64,000 nucleotides of DNA, from the NCBI GenBank assembly GCA_015680685.1, contig MNCI01023814.1:16313-80312 (forward strand), given 5' to 3'. The position numbers and the translations under genes were made by a program. Below, piece by piece: positions 23,779 to 35,687 of the stretch. The notes beneath the pieces were generated by a model. It was not told the origin of the DNA, made no database searches, and saw only the letters and a program-made list of their open reading frames with translations. This DNA is from Gnetum montanum (Eukaryota; Streptophyta; Gnetopsida; Gnetales; Gnetaceae). How positions within the stretch are numbered: position 1 is the first letter of the stretch; every line of letters begins with the position of its first letter.

Positions 23779-23794
23779 GGCCCATCTCCTTGCC

Positions 23795-23802
23795 TATAAA
23801 TA
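23795..23802 (+). promoter_or_regulatory. TATA box of solo LTR
   Basis: gcctataaataagagg, 17 bases after the last GATATC word; same spacing as in E0 and E3 LTRs. Confidence 0.55.
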
Positions 23803-24520
23803 AGAGGTAGTGCCCTTGGTTTCCACATTAGAAGTTAGTCCCTTAGCCAAACTCTTGTCATTTTTCCCTCCAGAGTTAGAATTATTTCTGTGTGCCTGCA
23901 ATAGGAGTCATAGAGTGAACGGATCTTTATTCAAGCATTGTGTACCTAAGCACACTTTGTGTATGACAATAAAGACAAACTTTATGATAAACCTTGCAAC
24001 ATGCAGAATAGATTAATTGGTGTTAATTATTATTTAATGATTTCCTATTTAATTAATGATCTCTCTCACCTTACGACTCTCTTAGTTAAATACACTCAGT
24101 ATCATGGCTTCGAGCATGCGTGTAGCACTTGGTAACTAAGTAATGATTAGCGTTTGGTAATCCTAGCAGTGTTGCACTGGTTCAGGATGTGTACGGAAAG
24201 TAGGAACGGATACTAGTGTTAGGAGTAATTAGAACTTAGTTAATGAGTAGTTAAAATAGATTAGTTACTTAGTTATCTCTCCCCTCCTTACTAGCGCAGG
24301 ATATATCAACACATAAAAACCATAAAAATCATATGCCTCAAGCTTACTTAACCATACAACCGTGACATACAAGTAAGTTTGGGAAAACAATGATTAACCA
24401 ACCCGTTATTGTTCCACAAAGGCGCATAGGCACTTAGTCCCTGGAATTTGACCAGATCGTGCATGAAATGCTCGTATTCGTATGGTTGAACGTAGGGGTA
24501 CCTCGCTACTCATCAACAAG

Positions 24521-25346
24521 ATACACCATGAAGCATCAAACTTGATGAATTAAATAATGTAAAATAAACCTTTAACATAATTTAAGGGTTAAACAACCCT
24601 TTCTTAGGCAATTGAAGAATATTTTAAAAAGATTAAAGTGATTTGTGTTGCGTAGACAAGAAATCAAGTTTTAGCTTGTGTTTTTCTAAAATGATCACCA
24701 ATTGCTATGGTTATTACAACCCCATCATGAGTTGTAGTAAAGACAAAAATAAATTCGCTCTAAATGTGTTTAATTTTGGCAGTCCATAAAAACTCACAAG
24801 TTGTGATTGCATTATGCTTTTAAAAAAAATGTTGTAAATCACAACTTGGATACTATCTATTTCTGTTAACAAAATTCAAATACCACAATTCACAGTATTA
24901 TCCACAACAACCTCATAGGACAATTCATATATTAAAAAGATTCATTGCAACTCCATCCATATGTCATAGGTTGTCAAAAATTGATTTGGGCCTGAATCTC
25001 AAAGAATTGAAGCTTCCACCAAATCTAAAGAATAATTGTTATGCTTACCCAGATAGATTCCAATTAGAGCCAAAATGTTGGAGGTAAATATAATCAATTT
25101 AATTCAAAATGAATAATAATAAAGAGTTTAATAAATACCTAATAATTTTTAATGGTAGTTCGGCTATCTTCTTTGGATGAGTATAATTTTTTAATGTCTA
25201 AAAGTTTTCTTGAATATAATGATGTCTAGATCATTGATGTTTCTAGTTTTAAGGAAATTTTTGACTTTGAAGACTTTACTAGAATTGAATTGAATGAGTA
25301 TGAAACAAGAAAGAAGAAAAAATAGCTTGACTATCTAAGACATCCA
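24521..25346. other. Continuation of the older element interrupted by the solo LTR
   Basis: Holds no readable protein. Repeats the hctcacaagttgtgat-type words seen at 22740-23050. Confidence 0.35.
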
Positions 25347-25435
25347 ACAAGGTCCAATCCATAGAATTTGACCAGATCAAGAATGAATGCTTGTGCTTCA
25401 TGTGGTTGAGTGTAGGGGTACTTTGTTGCTCATCA
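25347..25435 (+). mobile_element. Family A LTR fragment (3' tip)
   Basis: gaatttgaccagatcaagaa followed by gtggttgagtgtaggggtac and the terminal GCTCATCA is the last ~90 bp of a family A LTR. The rest of the LTR is missing. Confidence 0.75.
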
Positions 25436-26390
25436 GTAGGTCATTAATAGTTCTTTCTAATACTTTGATGTCTCTTATCACTACTTGGATACACTTGGCA
25501 CTTAGTTAAATGTCACTTTTGCAAATTTTGACAATGAAGAACCTCTACAGTATACATAGTACCTTTGAACCTTAACATTCTCAAATTGTTAATTGAGAAG
25601 AATTGATTACTTTGCTTTCAGGCCTATTTGTTTATGTAAATTTATGAAAATAGAATTTTTGAAGATGTTAAAAGTCCAAAGGTTCATTACTGAATGTATT
25701 ACACCTTTATTGGTAAAATTTGAAAAGAATGCAAAAATGCAATAAAAATAATAAATAAGGTTCATTGAAAACTTCATAGAACCATCCAAAACCAAACAAA
25801 ACTCCAAGTGAACAAGTGAATCTACATGTTCCGTTGATTACAGAAATTTACAAGGAACACAAGTTTTGCAATATCCACATTAGGCTTGGCCAAAACTATC
25901 AATCACTAACTTTAAGCATATGGTATTACAATCCTAAAGCATATTTTTCCATTTGTATAAGTCAAAGCTTTTCCCAGTTGACAAAACAATGAAACATAGC
26001 ACATTTACGGTATTTCATTCCTAAAGCCTATTACATTATGTACACAAGATATTATTGCATTTGGAATCTCAAGCTTAAACAAACGTCCCAACGTAACTTT
26101 GTGCAAAGAATCATCCATTTTTCCATCAACCCATGAATAAGAGGAACCATGTGATAAGTTAAGTAACAAGGTTTTGTAGGATTGGATGGTTGTTGTATCA
26201 TCATAATTGGGAATTGAATGAGGATGACATACCATGGCTCATTTGTTACATGAGGGGTTGCGCTTAGTTGTAACAAGCATTTTTAATCACACATGACAAC
26301 TACAACAATTCTGAATGTGTGAGAGCATAGAATCATAAGCACTTTAAGGGGTCATTCCTACATTGAATGTATACTGACACTTTTACCAAT
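25436..26390. other. Unassigned intergenic sequence
   Basis: Two overlapping minus-strand frames near 26005-26276 are open for about 75 codons but have no recognisable motif and are probably chance. Confidence 0.35.
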
Positions 26391-26395
26391 GTAGC

Positions 26396-26598
26396 TGTTG
26401 ATGCAGAAATTTTGGTCGCATCAACACCAGGAAAGAAAACTCGTTTTAAGATACTATTGCCTAGGGCACCTCCCATATGGGTACGGAAACCCAGGAATAG
26501 TATTAGCTAGAGAGGGCTACGTGGCCTTTTGAAAATAGTAAACCAAACCAGAGAAATCAAGATTTAAAGTGAATGAATCTGAATTTAAATTGAATAAC
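26396..26598 (-). mobile_element. 3' LTR of B2, part 1
   Basis: Starts TGTTGATGCAGAAATTTTGG (reverse complement of the B LTR end) and runs to the E3 target site ataac. The rest is at 33606-34543. Confidence 0.88.
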
Positions 26599-27346
26599 TG
26601 ATGAGTGGCGAGGTACCCCTACACTCAACCATACGAAACGAGCATAGCACGCGCGATTCAGTCGAAATCCACAGACTAAATGCCTACACACCCCATGGAA
26701 CACTTGGGGTTAATCATTTGTTGTCTTCCTAAACTTACTTGTAGTTGTCACGGTGTATTGTTAAGTAAGTCCGAGGTATATGATTTTTATGGTCTTTTCT
26801 GGTTTTTCTCCTATGCTATTGAGGTGAAGGGTTGAGAAAGCTAACTAAATCTAAGGACCTAAGTATAAATTAACTAGCATCAACATCTATTCCCCCTTAC
26901 CGTACACACCCTGAACTATGCAACTGTGGCTACCAAACACTAATTTTTACTGGGATCACCACACGTAACACATGTGCTTGAAGAGGTCGTACTGAGGCAC
27001 TTAACTAGCCTAAATGTGATGAGCAGTTGATTCCTTGACTAGCCGTACACATCTGTAGATGCTCGTAATCAAGTCATACTCATGCCGCGCTAATGCAGAT
27101 AATAAATAACAGGTAAGAAATAACAAGTAATAAACCTATTCCATGTACTACAAGGTTTATCCGCAAAGCTCGTCTTTATTGCCATACACAACTTGCGTTC
27201 AGGTACAAAGCTGCTCGAATAAAGATCCGTTCACTTGGGGACTCCTATTGCGGGCACCTGGAAAATATTCTATCTCTAGAGTGATCAAATTGCAAAAATT
27301 TCCCTACTTTAAGCCTAGGATGGAAAATAAGGGGAGTGTCGCCTCT

Positions 27347-27354
27347 TATTTATA
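27347..27354 (-). promoter_or_regulatory. TATA box of E3 3' LTR
   Basis: Minus strand tctataaataagaggcg, about 20 bases downstream (in sense) of the GATATC array. Confidence 0.55.
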
Positions 27355-27372
27355 GATTTAGAGGTGGACCGG

Positions 27373-27446
27373 GATATCGCGTACGCGACATGGCAGGGGA
27401 CGACGCAATATGGCGGAGGTCGTGATATCACGTACGCGATATCGCA
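27373..27446. repeat. GATATC-rich array in E3 3' LTR
   Basis: Words include gggatatcgcgtacgcgac, cgtgatatcacgtacgcg and gatatcgcag, i.e. nested palindromes with CGTACG-type centres. Confidence 0.78.
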
Positions 27447-27470
27447 GCTCATGCGAATTGCATCTCATCA

Positions 27471-29437
27471 TACCCCCATGACTGAATGAAAACTCGTCCT
27501 CAAGTTCCTTACAATAATATCAGGAAGGTATGGAATTATTGAGGGGAATGGAACTAATGGGATGACATGTGAACGGATCATCATTACAAGACTTGACAAA
27601 ACTGGTGTTCATGACAACAAGGGTGAACACCTTATTACAATGACATCAGGCCTTAGTTGGTAGCTGAGAAAGAGAGAGAGAGAAAGAAGTGTTGCTACTG
27701 CCAATGCCAAGATTGTGTCTCCATTGTCCATCTGTAAGTGCGCCATCAATCTTACTCCTTGCATAGTTGCTTCAGCACTGCTCCATTCCAAGTGTTTGCT
27801 CCAGATCCAATCCATTGTTTGTATGATCGCCATCTGCACACACAACACAATCTTATATTAGCAAGGGTAAATGAATCATCATGTAATTAATACCTTGCTT
27901 CGGTGTAAGTCCATTGGCTAGGTTGTGGTATGGCTAATATGGATCTAGGGATATATTAATGTGGACTACCGAAGGTGTAGGGGTTAGGAAGAAAATCAAA
28001 AATTTCGGGGCTAGGTGAAAATAGAAAAAATCAGGCCCCATACCCCCATGACTAATCGCGAACTTCTGGTAGCGTTAGAATGGAGAAAGGAAAGGAGTAA
28101 GAAAGATAGATAAAAAGGGACAACTATGGCATCGATGAAATGGATGTCAAGATGGAAATGAACAAAATAAAATTAATTTCAAAATTTTAAGGAAAAGAAA
28201 TTAATGGATGCTCCAAATAGGAATGTCAGTGGGTCCTCCCCAAAGCAGGCTCATGTCCTTAGTACCCTGACAAACCCACATTGAAAGAGTCCATAGGCCT
28301 TGGGAATGTCATTTGTAACAAGATTTAAAGTCTTAACCATAAGAATTTACCAAAAAGAAAACAATGTATCTACCAAAATATATACACTAATGATACAACC
28401 GGCAATGAGGTGAACAATGGAGAGAAGGATGAAGAGAAGAGGATGGAATGGAATCCCAAAAATTAGGTGGTGTACAGCCCCTTGTGTGTTGTATGATTAA
28501 TGTGACTTGGCAAGTCTCATTCCAACTCCACCCTTAAAACAACCACATCCAGTGACTTCGCATCAATGCATTCGGCCGAACCATCCCCTTGAAGTAACAA
28601 GAATGCATCTCCAAAGAGCCACCACCATTCCGACGAAACAAAGGAGAGAATGGGAAGCGAGAAGGGCCTTAGTTAGAGGGAACACTTTTGGTTCCATAAC
28701 CAGTGCTTGTAGCCCAAGTTTATTCGTCTAAGGGGTGTGCTTTGAATTCTCACTTTGTTTTTTTCTTTTTTTCTTTTTTTTTATGCATGAGAACCACACC
28801 ATGCAAAGACTTTTTATTTTTATTGTCTCAGCTTTCGATAGTTGGGTAACATCGAAACGGCAAGAAAAATAAAGAAGAAAACATCCAAGCACCCAATAGA
28901 ATGGCCAATACAAAATCATCAAGTTCCCTTGAAGTCACACCCTTTGCAATCCTTGAGTCCTTCCCTAGTTTCAGAAATACTCAGTCACCGATTCGTTTAA
29001 GTTCTTATTGGAAGGGGACTATACATTTCCAAGCCGAGAGAGACCATAGAAACTGGTGGATGGATGGATGAAGTGGTCTCATTGTCTGCCATATCAAAAG
29101 AAACATACCTTAGTATCAACATTGTGACTTAAAAGTAAAAACCAAACATTAACAATCAATATGAAAATAGTTCATACCATCATTCCGAACACTTATTATG
29201 GGATAAACATACAGGGTGGATCACACACACACACATACACACAAAATGGAAAAGTATAACGATGATGTAAAACAAAAACTAGAAAAGTTAAAGAAAGTTA
29301 TAAAACAAAAACTTAGAAAAGTTAAAGAACTTTGTAAAACAAAAATGTGTAAAAAAAAACATGTAAAACAAAAACGTGTAAAAAAAATTGAAAAATAACT
29401 GAGGGCCCCATATGATCAGCATAGGTGGCCATCTCCC
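27471..29437 (-). other. 3' untranslated region and polypurine tract of E3
   Basis: The polypurine tract lies next to the LTR (27471-27485, minus strand tcagtcatgggggta). The region of about 1.95 kb ends at the post-pol marker gtcatgggggagatgg (29433-29450). The same region, in the same order, occurs in E4 at 59120-61058. It contains no coding sequence; a conserved block around 28220-28260 (ggtcctccccaaagcagg) recurs near 60285 and 62728. Confidence 0.7.
29222..29400. repeat. CA microsatellite and A-rich tandem repeat
   Basis: (CA)n at 29222-29242 is followed by units of aaaacaaaaactagaaaagt and shortened versions. E4 has an unexpanded equivalent near 59180-59260. The Lys-rich frame read through it is an artefact of composition. 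Confidence 0.8.
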
Positions 29438-29789
29438 CCATGACTAAGTTGTAAGGGAGAGATCTAAAATAATGAACGTCTATTTGAATTTCTTAGAAGT
29501 GGCCAACTTCTCCCAATTGATGATCTTAGATTAAGGGATGGAAGTTGGCGACGCTCATATTCCAATGTATCTATGCCTTCGTTGTTGGCATGGGTTTCCT
29601 CAATTCGTTCCATGCATATTTGTCTGCTCCTTCTAGTAGCTGTCAACCGCAGGGTGTCTACTACTAGTTGTGTGGTTGCTACATACAGGCATCTTTTTTC
29701 AAAGTCTCAAGAGCACACCTATTACATGGAGGCATTTCCTCCATGTCATCACTAGATGAATCACTATATGTAATGCATGGAACTTTCCT

Positions 29790-30611
29790 CTACTTGATCT
29801 TTCCAAAAATGTTTATCTTAGATATTTCCAAGGAAAGATCGTAGATCCTAAGGAATGTGTCTACTGTACTAAGCCATGCCCTTCCCATTATAATTGGGAA
29901 GTCCCCTTCGTTGTTGTTAACTTCAATCACCAGAAAATCAGTTGGGTAAGACCAACCACACACAGTGGTAATGATGTCCTCCCCCAATCCTAAGGGAATG
30001 GTGATGGACTAGTCTGCTAGCTCTAGTTGGATGTTGCTCTTCTTAAGTTAGGGCAGGTTCCAGGTGTGATACATCTCTCATGAAATTAAGTTGACTTCGG
30101 AACCTGAGTCAAGAAGAGCCCTATGTGGTTCATTTTCGGCGATCTGTAAATAGATTAAGGGACTCCCAAGGTCAATTAGTTTCCTGGGAAGGTGGCCTAC
30201 CTTAATCCAATCGATTACGGTATGCGTTAACATAACCGTATGCGTTACACTATGTTGGACTAAAGGGTGCTCCAAAGTGTTAGATGATGGAGGAGTGTAC
30301 ATGGGCTCAACCACTTGTTGTTGCCAGAATTTTTCTGAGCTTTTGGTTCTGAAGAAGGGTCTTCTCTTTTTACAGTTGTCAGAACTAGCAACAGGTTGGA
30401 TATTTACAGCTCTCGTAGCATGACGTTGCTGCGGTTGAGGAGGAAGTTCCCCTTGCATTGTTGGAGCAGGAGGTGTTATGGGAACTACTTGTGGTGTAAG
30501 AGGTGTGGATGGATTTGGAGGATGGTGTGGATATGGAGTGTCTCCTGGAGGAGGAGTCCTTTTGAAATACTCCCAAACTTGGTAGTGACGATTGGGGGTT
30601 GTGTGACTCAT
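29790..30611 (-). pseudogene. Protease region of E3
   Basis: From 30611 the minus strand runs open for 177 codons: a Pro-rich linker (GDTPYPHHPPNPSTPLTP), a basic stretch with KKRRPFFRTK, and then the retropepsin box ALLDSGSEVNLIS at the end, with the Asp-Ser-Gly triad intact. After a stop near 30075 the second half continues with VIEVNNNEGDFPIIMGRAWL, the usual C-terminal ILGRxWL-like motif. The frame then continues with DSSSDDMEEMPPCNRCALET and is lost. No RT motifs follow. Confidence 0.75.
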
Positions 30612-30612
30612 A

Positions 30613-32560
30613 GAGTCACTTGGAGAAATCGGCTGCTACACATAATATCCATAAGGTTCAAGCTACCAGTAAGGATACTGATGTTTTGGCGAAGGCATCC
30701 CCCATGACTGTGGGTATTTCCACTACTGATGCTATCCGATGGACTGTGGTGGAGTTTCACTTGGATAATACGTTAGTGGTTGGTGGAACTGCCTTGGGTT
30801 ACCTTGTGGATAAGGTAACCTTCAGGGTGTTTGCCGTTGGTTGATTTTTGGATTAAGCACATACACCCCAGACTCCCATAGATGTGAGATGATGGGGCAA
30901 CATCCCTTAGGATAGTCATAGTGGCAAATCTCACATCCACCATCATCGTCTGTGTCAGAGTCCATAGCCACATCGGAGTTAGTGATTTTCCCCTTACCCT
31001 TGTTATGTGCAAGGCTTAAATCTCTCCACTTTTTCTTACCTTTGTCACTACTTTATTCTACCTTAGGATCTTCTACAATTTTTAAGACAGTTTCAATTTT
31101 AGAGTCTAAGGAACTCCATACGTCATCTACCTTAGCCGCTATTTCTATTATTAATTTTTGGATCTGCAAGGTCTTTTGGTTCACCAACTCTTCGATTGGT
31201 GACTCATCCTCTTTGTCACAAAATTTCATTTCCTTCTTTCGAAGAGAGGGATCACAGTTGTACTCTTCCACACTTTCTCTTTTGCGTAGCTCACCTTCTT
31301 CTTTTGCTACTTGTTCCAACAAGCTATGTACTTCATGGGCTCTAAGTTGTGAGAGTCTCCCTTGGACGTAAGTCCCAGGGTTCTTCTAGTTTCATGCCTT
31401 AGCCCATTCACGATGTGGTGAAGTTGATCCCACTGAGCGTACCCATGGCTCGAGCAATGATGTAACAATGTGTAGTAGCGGGCCATGGCAACATCCAAGG
31501 GTTCATATGTACCTTGCTTCCATCCTTTTATCTGCTTATGCAAATTTGACACTCTGGAGTACGTCTGATACTTTTCGTTGAATAGTTCTAGCATCGTAAT
31601 CCACCTCCTAATAGTTTCCAATTCTAAGGACTAGTACTAGCTCTCTGCTTCTTTAGTGAGTGTCCTTGGGAACAACTTAAGTTTTTGCCACTCATTTTCT
31701 ATATTCTGCAAGGCATAGGCATCGTGGAATTTTTGTAAATGATTTTGCGGATCAGCATTGTATCCCCCTTCAAATCGTGAGATATTGTTCATGTCCAATC
31801 ATTTGATCTGACTATCCTTTAAATGCCTTGTGGGAATCCTAACTGCCTCCGTAATGTCAAGCATACTTTAGGTTGCAAGTAGGGGCTCATCATGATCATC
31901 TCTTTCATGATGTCTGTGATGTCTGCGTTGTTCCCTACTCTCCCTACATCCTTGCCCTTGTCCTCTCTCTCAACTTTCCCATTGAGGTCTTTCATTTTTT
32001 TTACCTTTATCCTCACCTTTATGTTCATTGTGACTGCGCCCAGATGTGGAAGGAGAGGGTGAGTGATGTGAAGAAGGGGAAGAAGAAGGGGAACCATCGC
32101 CATGAAGATGTTTCTTGCCTTCCCTTCAACTGCTATGGCCCCGATATTGGTGACTATCTAAGTGCCTATCCTTAGCATAAGTGGTTGTTCCCTCTGTGAA
32201 CAGTTGGTGTTCACAGGCATCGAAACCAGGGATATGTATTGTTGATTGTAGGTTCTGATACCCAACCTCCTCACCATCATTAGGAGGGGGAACATCGTTT
32301 GCTAAAGAACCCGTGATAAGGGATTCCTCATCTCCTATGTTGCTAAGGACGTGTAGGACCTTGCCCTTCAACAGTGCATGTTGACTCTCCTGCCTTAAGT
32401 TTCTCATACATTGGGCATCTGTGGGATAATAATCCCTCATGTCAAAATCTTTCGCAACGTATTCAGCAAATAGTTCAGTCATGCCAATCTGTGCCAAGGC
32501 ATGGAAAAGCATGCAAGAGATTGATCGTTCTGGGGGTAACACAATGTTACCTTGCAAATC
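30613..32560 (-). pseudogene. gag of E3
   Basis: From 32557 a 143-codon run opens the N-terminal region. After frame changes, 31621-31307 encodes ETIRRWITMLELFNEKYQTY, SRVSNLHKQIKGW and DQLHHIVNGLRHETRRTLGL, the same gag core as E0 and E4. At 31322-31053 an acidic coiled-coil-like segment follows, and near 30930-30900 a Cys cluster (CEICHYDYPKGCC) stands where a zinc knuckle is expected. At least three frameshifts break the gene. Confidence 0.78.
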
Positions 32561-32857
32561 TCTCCATCACAGCTATTCATCTTGATGGAGAATAAAAGTT
32601 AGGGATATACTCATCGGGATGAGTATATGTTATCTTATATTAATTAGGACTTGGCTGATTTTGGTTATGTTTTTTATGTTGTCGATTGTCTCGTGTATGG
32701 TCCTTAGGTGGTGAGTTTCTCTTATGAGAAGAAGTCATTGTTACCAGTGTGCTAATTCACCATTATATAAATTTTTATCTTGATTAACCCAAAGGTTCAT
32801 TAAGGCTCACAATGATGTGAATGATATCCTTATGTTCTATATGGCACACAAACACTT

Positions 32858-32878
32858 AGTCCCCAGCAAGGGCACCAA
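32858..32878 (-). promoter_or_regulatory. Primer-binding site of E3
   Basis: Minus strand ttggtgcccttgctgggga directly after the LTR end CTCATCA. Closest in the window to the tRNA-Asp-type site of Athila/Tat-like elements. Confidence 0.6.
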
Positions 32879-33600
32879 TGATGAGTGGCGAGGTACCCCT
32901 ATACTCAACCATACGAAACAAGCATAGCACGCGTGATCTGGTTGAACTNNNNNNNNNNNNNNNNNNNNNNNNNNNNNNNNNCTTATCGTTACTGGGATCA
33001 ACACACGTAACGCACGTGCTCAAAGTGGTCATACTAAGGCACTTAACTAGCCTAAACATGATGAGCAGCTGATTCCGTGACTAGCTGTACACATCCGTAG
33101 ATGCTCATAATCAAGTTGTACTCATCCCGCATTCTAGGAGTTGAGGGTGAGAGAGACTAATCGCGATGAGCAGCCGATTTCTTGATTAGCCGTACACATT
33201 CGTCAATGCTTGTAATCAAGTCGTACTTATGTCGTGCTAATGCAGTTAATAAATAACAAGTAAGAAATAACAAGTAATAAACCTATTCCATGTACTATAA
33301 GGTTTAACCACAAAGCTCGTCTTTATTGCCGTACACAACTTGTGTTCAGGTACAAAGCTGCTTGAATAAAGATCTGTTCACTTGGGGACTCCTACTGCTG
33401 GCACATGGAAAATATTCTATCTCTGGAGTGATCAAACTACCATAGTTTCCCTAATTTAATCCTAGGATGGAAAATAAGGGGAGTGCTACCTCTTATTTAT
33501 AGATTTGGTGGCGAACCACGATATCGCGTACGTGACATCGCAGGGGACGACGAGATATCACGTACACAATATCGCGGCTCATGCAAATCGCATCTCATCA
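32879..33600 (-). mobile_element. 5' LTR of E3 (with gap)
   Basis: Contains 33 Ns (32949-32981). Compared with the 3' LTR, about 200 bases around the gap are missing, so the true length is close to 870 bp. TATA box at 33494-33501 and GATATC array at 33522-33577. Confidence 0.88.
33522..33577. repeat. GATATC-rich array in E3 5' LTR
   Basis: Same array as 27373-27446 but one internal segment (about 18 bases) shorter: the gcaatatggcggaggtcgt part is missing. Confidence 0.75.
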
Positions 33601-33605
33601 ATAAC

Positions 33606-34543
33606 TATCTCAAAGCTGAGAATACAATAAGTTATTAAAACAACTAAATTTTCCTTGGTCCTGTTGGCACTCCTGGTCCATGACTGCTGATGGTATCCAC
33701 TGTTGTGCATGAAGATTGCGATCACCACAAGAGAGGGAGAGACAAAGGAAGAGAGAAAGAAAGACTACCTCCCATAGTCCGCACAAGGCAGCAACTATAG
33801 TTCTTAAATCCTTTCATCACCTACCACCTTTTGTGCACCTCTATAGAGAGGAAGATCATCTACCCATGTTTGCACCACTAAGACAAGCTGCCAACCCAAA
33901 GAGAACTGCATGTCTCACATCTATGCATGGGCTATGCTACCTACATTGTTGTAGATAGAAAGAAGAGAGAGAGAACCCTCCTGCCATCCCTGAGAAGACC
34001 TACAAGGATCCAATTTTGAGCCCCTGGCTCCTATTTTGGACCTTCCTTGAAGATCAACCAGAAGTCTACAAAATACAAGAAAAGAAAGGAGGAAACCACT
34101 GCCTCTAGAGAGGAAGTTGTCCCTCTAGACTGATAGAAAGATCCCTTTAGGATTGATTGATGGGAAGAGCCCTTTTTGATTCCACCCCTTGAGAGCCCTT
34201 TTCCCCCCTCATTTTATAGCTGTCGCAGCTATCCATAATGATGCCTATGTTTCATATAACTGCTACAAAAATTGCCACCACTTCTTGTGTAATAACACCC
34301 ACGTTCTCCAATTAAGTGCCCACTTATGTTCGTAACTTCCAAAACTTCTACCACTAATATTCATAACCACCATAACTTCCAAAACGTCTACCACTAATGT
34401 TCATAACTACCGCCATTAATGACCACCACCCAACAGTTTAAATGCCCACTACTCACATGATTTTTACTATGGTTATTAAAAGAGAGAGATAGAAACGTTG
34501 ATAATCATGGCCCCATGAGAGCATGGGAGTGTTGGCATCAACA
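33606..34543 (-). mobile_element. 3' LTR of B2, part 2
   Basis: Resumes the B LTR at tatctcaaagctgag and ends ggagtgttggcatcaaca. Frames within it are also found, broken, in the other B LTRs. Confidence 0.88.
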
Positions 34544-35687
34544 CTTAGCCCCCAAACTTTTAATTACATGCAAGTGTAAGGAACAAGACCACAAAAGTTT
34601 TAAAATGATGCAATAGATAGGGAATCACAAACGTCACAAAACAAGCAAATGGAAACTTAAAAGTAAACTAAACATAATTAAAATAACCATATAATCAGAA
34701 GAGAACTAGACGTGGGCCACCTAAACCATACCATCTTATTTAATTAAAATCCAAATATATAATTTATTTATTTTAACTACATATATCTATATATAATTAA
34801 AATATAATTATGATTTCTTTCTCAATCTTCTTACAAAGTAAAAATCAACAACATGCAGACTACTTTGAGCACAAGACCCATACTAAACTTAATGAAGAGG
34901 ACATAATCATATTAGATTGTGGCTAGTCACAACTTTCAGATTTTTCCTTGGAACTTTTTTTTTCCTTTTTCTTATTTTGAAAATAGGTTCAAAAGGGGAA
35001 ATGGAGGTTAAGGTTAGGATAGCTATCAGACCCCATCACACCTAAGAACTTATTACACTACCAATGAACATGATCCTCTTTCTTTTCTTTTCTTTTCTTT
35101 TCTTCTTTTAGGAAACTTTGTTCATGGTGTACTTCATTCATAAGGTAGGAATTCCAACACGAGTCTAGCCGATTAGCTGCACTGCCTATGAACATGGTCC
35201 TTTCGGAACTTTGCCCATGGTGCAATTCAACCCTCATGTATGTGCCTCTAATTGCGATTTGATAACATCATAGCAGGCCTCCTAGGTGGATAAGGGTTCT
35301 CAAGTGGAGATGAACACACTTCTCCTTGTTATTCATAGGGTAACCATGCATTAGCACACTTGAAGGCTAGGGCTTACGAGAGGGAAAATGGGGTTTTCCA
35401 AGGTCACCTAGTGATTATGGTTAACGATTCTCTAACATCACCTATCCTACACTCACATGATCATGATGATTACATGATAATTTAGCACAAATCTCATGCT
35501 CCATAATCCAACATAACTAAAGAAACTAAAACCCTAAAAAGGACTGGGAAGAATCAAAGCATTATTGAAATATATAGTATANTATGCCAAGAAATAAATG
35601 ATGGTAATGCAAAGCAAATATGAAAATGCAACTATATACAAATGAAATGCATGGTGAAGAGGAAGAAAACATGCAACTAAGAATCTA
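34544..35687 (-). other. Polypurine tract and 3' untranslated region of B2
   Basis: Polypurine tract on the minus strand at 34544-34562 (aaaagtttgggggctaag). The rest aligns with 19552-20842 of B1. A (TTTTC)n run at 35079-35106 and a single N at 35582 occur here. Confidence 0.65.

Larger units (their letters stand above)
23713..24515 (+). mobile_element. Solo LTR of family A
   Basis: It begins TGATGAactacgatatc and ends ggtacctcgctactCATCA. Both flanks are ACAAG (23708-23712 and 24516-24520), a perfect 5-bp target duplication. No internal retroelement sequence adjoins it, so it is the product of LTR-LTR recombination. It has the GATATC array (23721-23778) and TATA box (23795-23802). Confidence 0.92.
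26599..27470 (-). mobile_element. 3' LTR of E3
   Basis: Full 872-bp LTR, the complete version of the gapped partner at 32879-33600. It has a TATA box at 27347-27354 and a GATATC array at 27373-27446. Confidence 0.9.
26599..33600 (-). mobile_element. LTR retrotransposon E3 (family A), nested in B2
   Basis: Both ends show TGATGAGTGGCGAGGTACC and ...catCTCATCA. The flanks are ATAAC at 26594-26598 and 33601-33605, and the B2 LTR resumes exactly there. Interior: primer site, gag, protease, then 3' untranslated region. Reverse transcriptase, RNase H and integrase are missing. The intact target site and lower decay of the gag indicate that E3 is younger than B2. Confidence 0.92.

Noticed and set aside
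26005-26276. Two overlapping minus-strand frames of about 75 codons
   Set aside because: No motif, no splice or start context, no second copy; likely chance openness.
27143-27355. 70-codon plus-strand frame in the E3 LTR
   Set aside because: LTR sequence, antisense to the element and broken in the sister LTR.
29216-29398. Lys-rich 60-codon frame on the plus strand
   Set aside because: It is created by a CA microsatellite and an A-rich tandem repeat in the E3 3' UTR; E4 has no such frame.
30396-30707. 103-codon plus-strand frame
   Set aside because: Opposite strand of the E3 protease and Pro-rich linker, whose conserved motifs fix the true strand.
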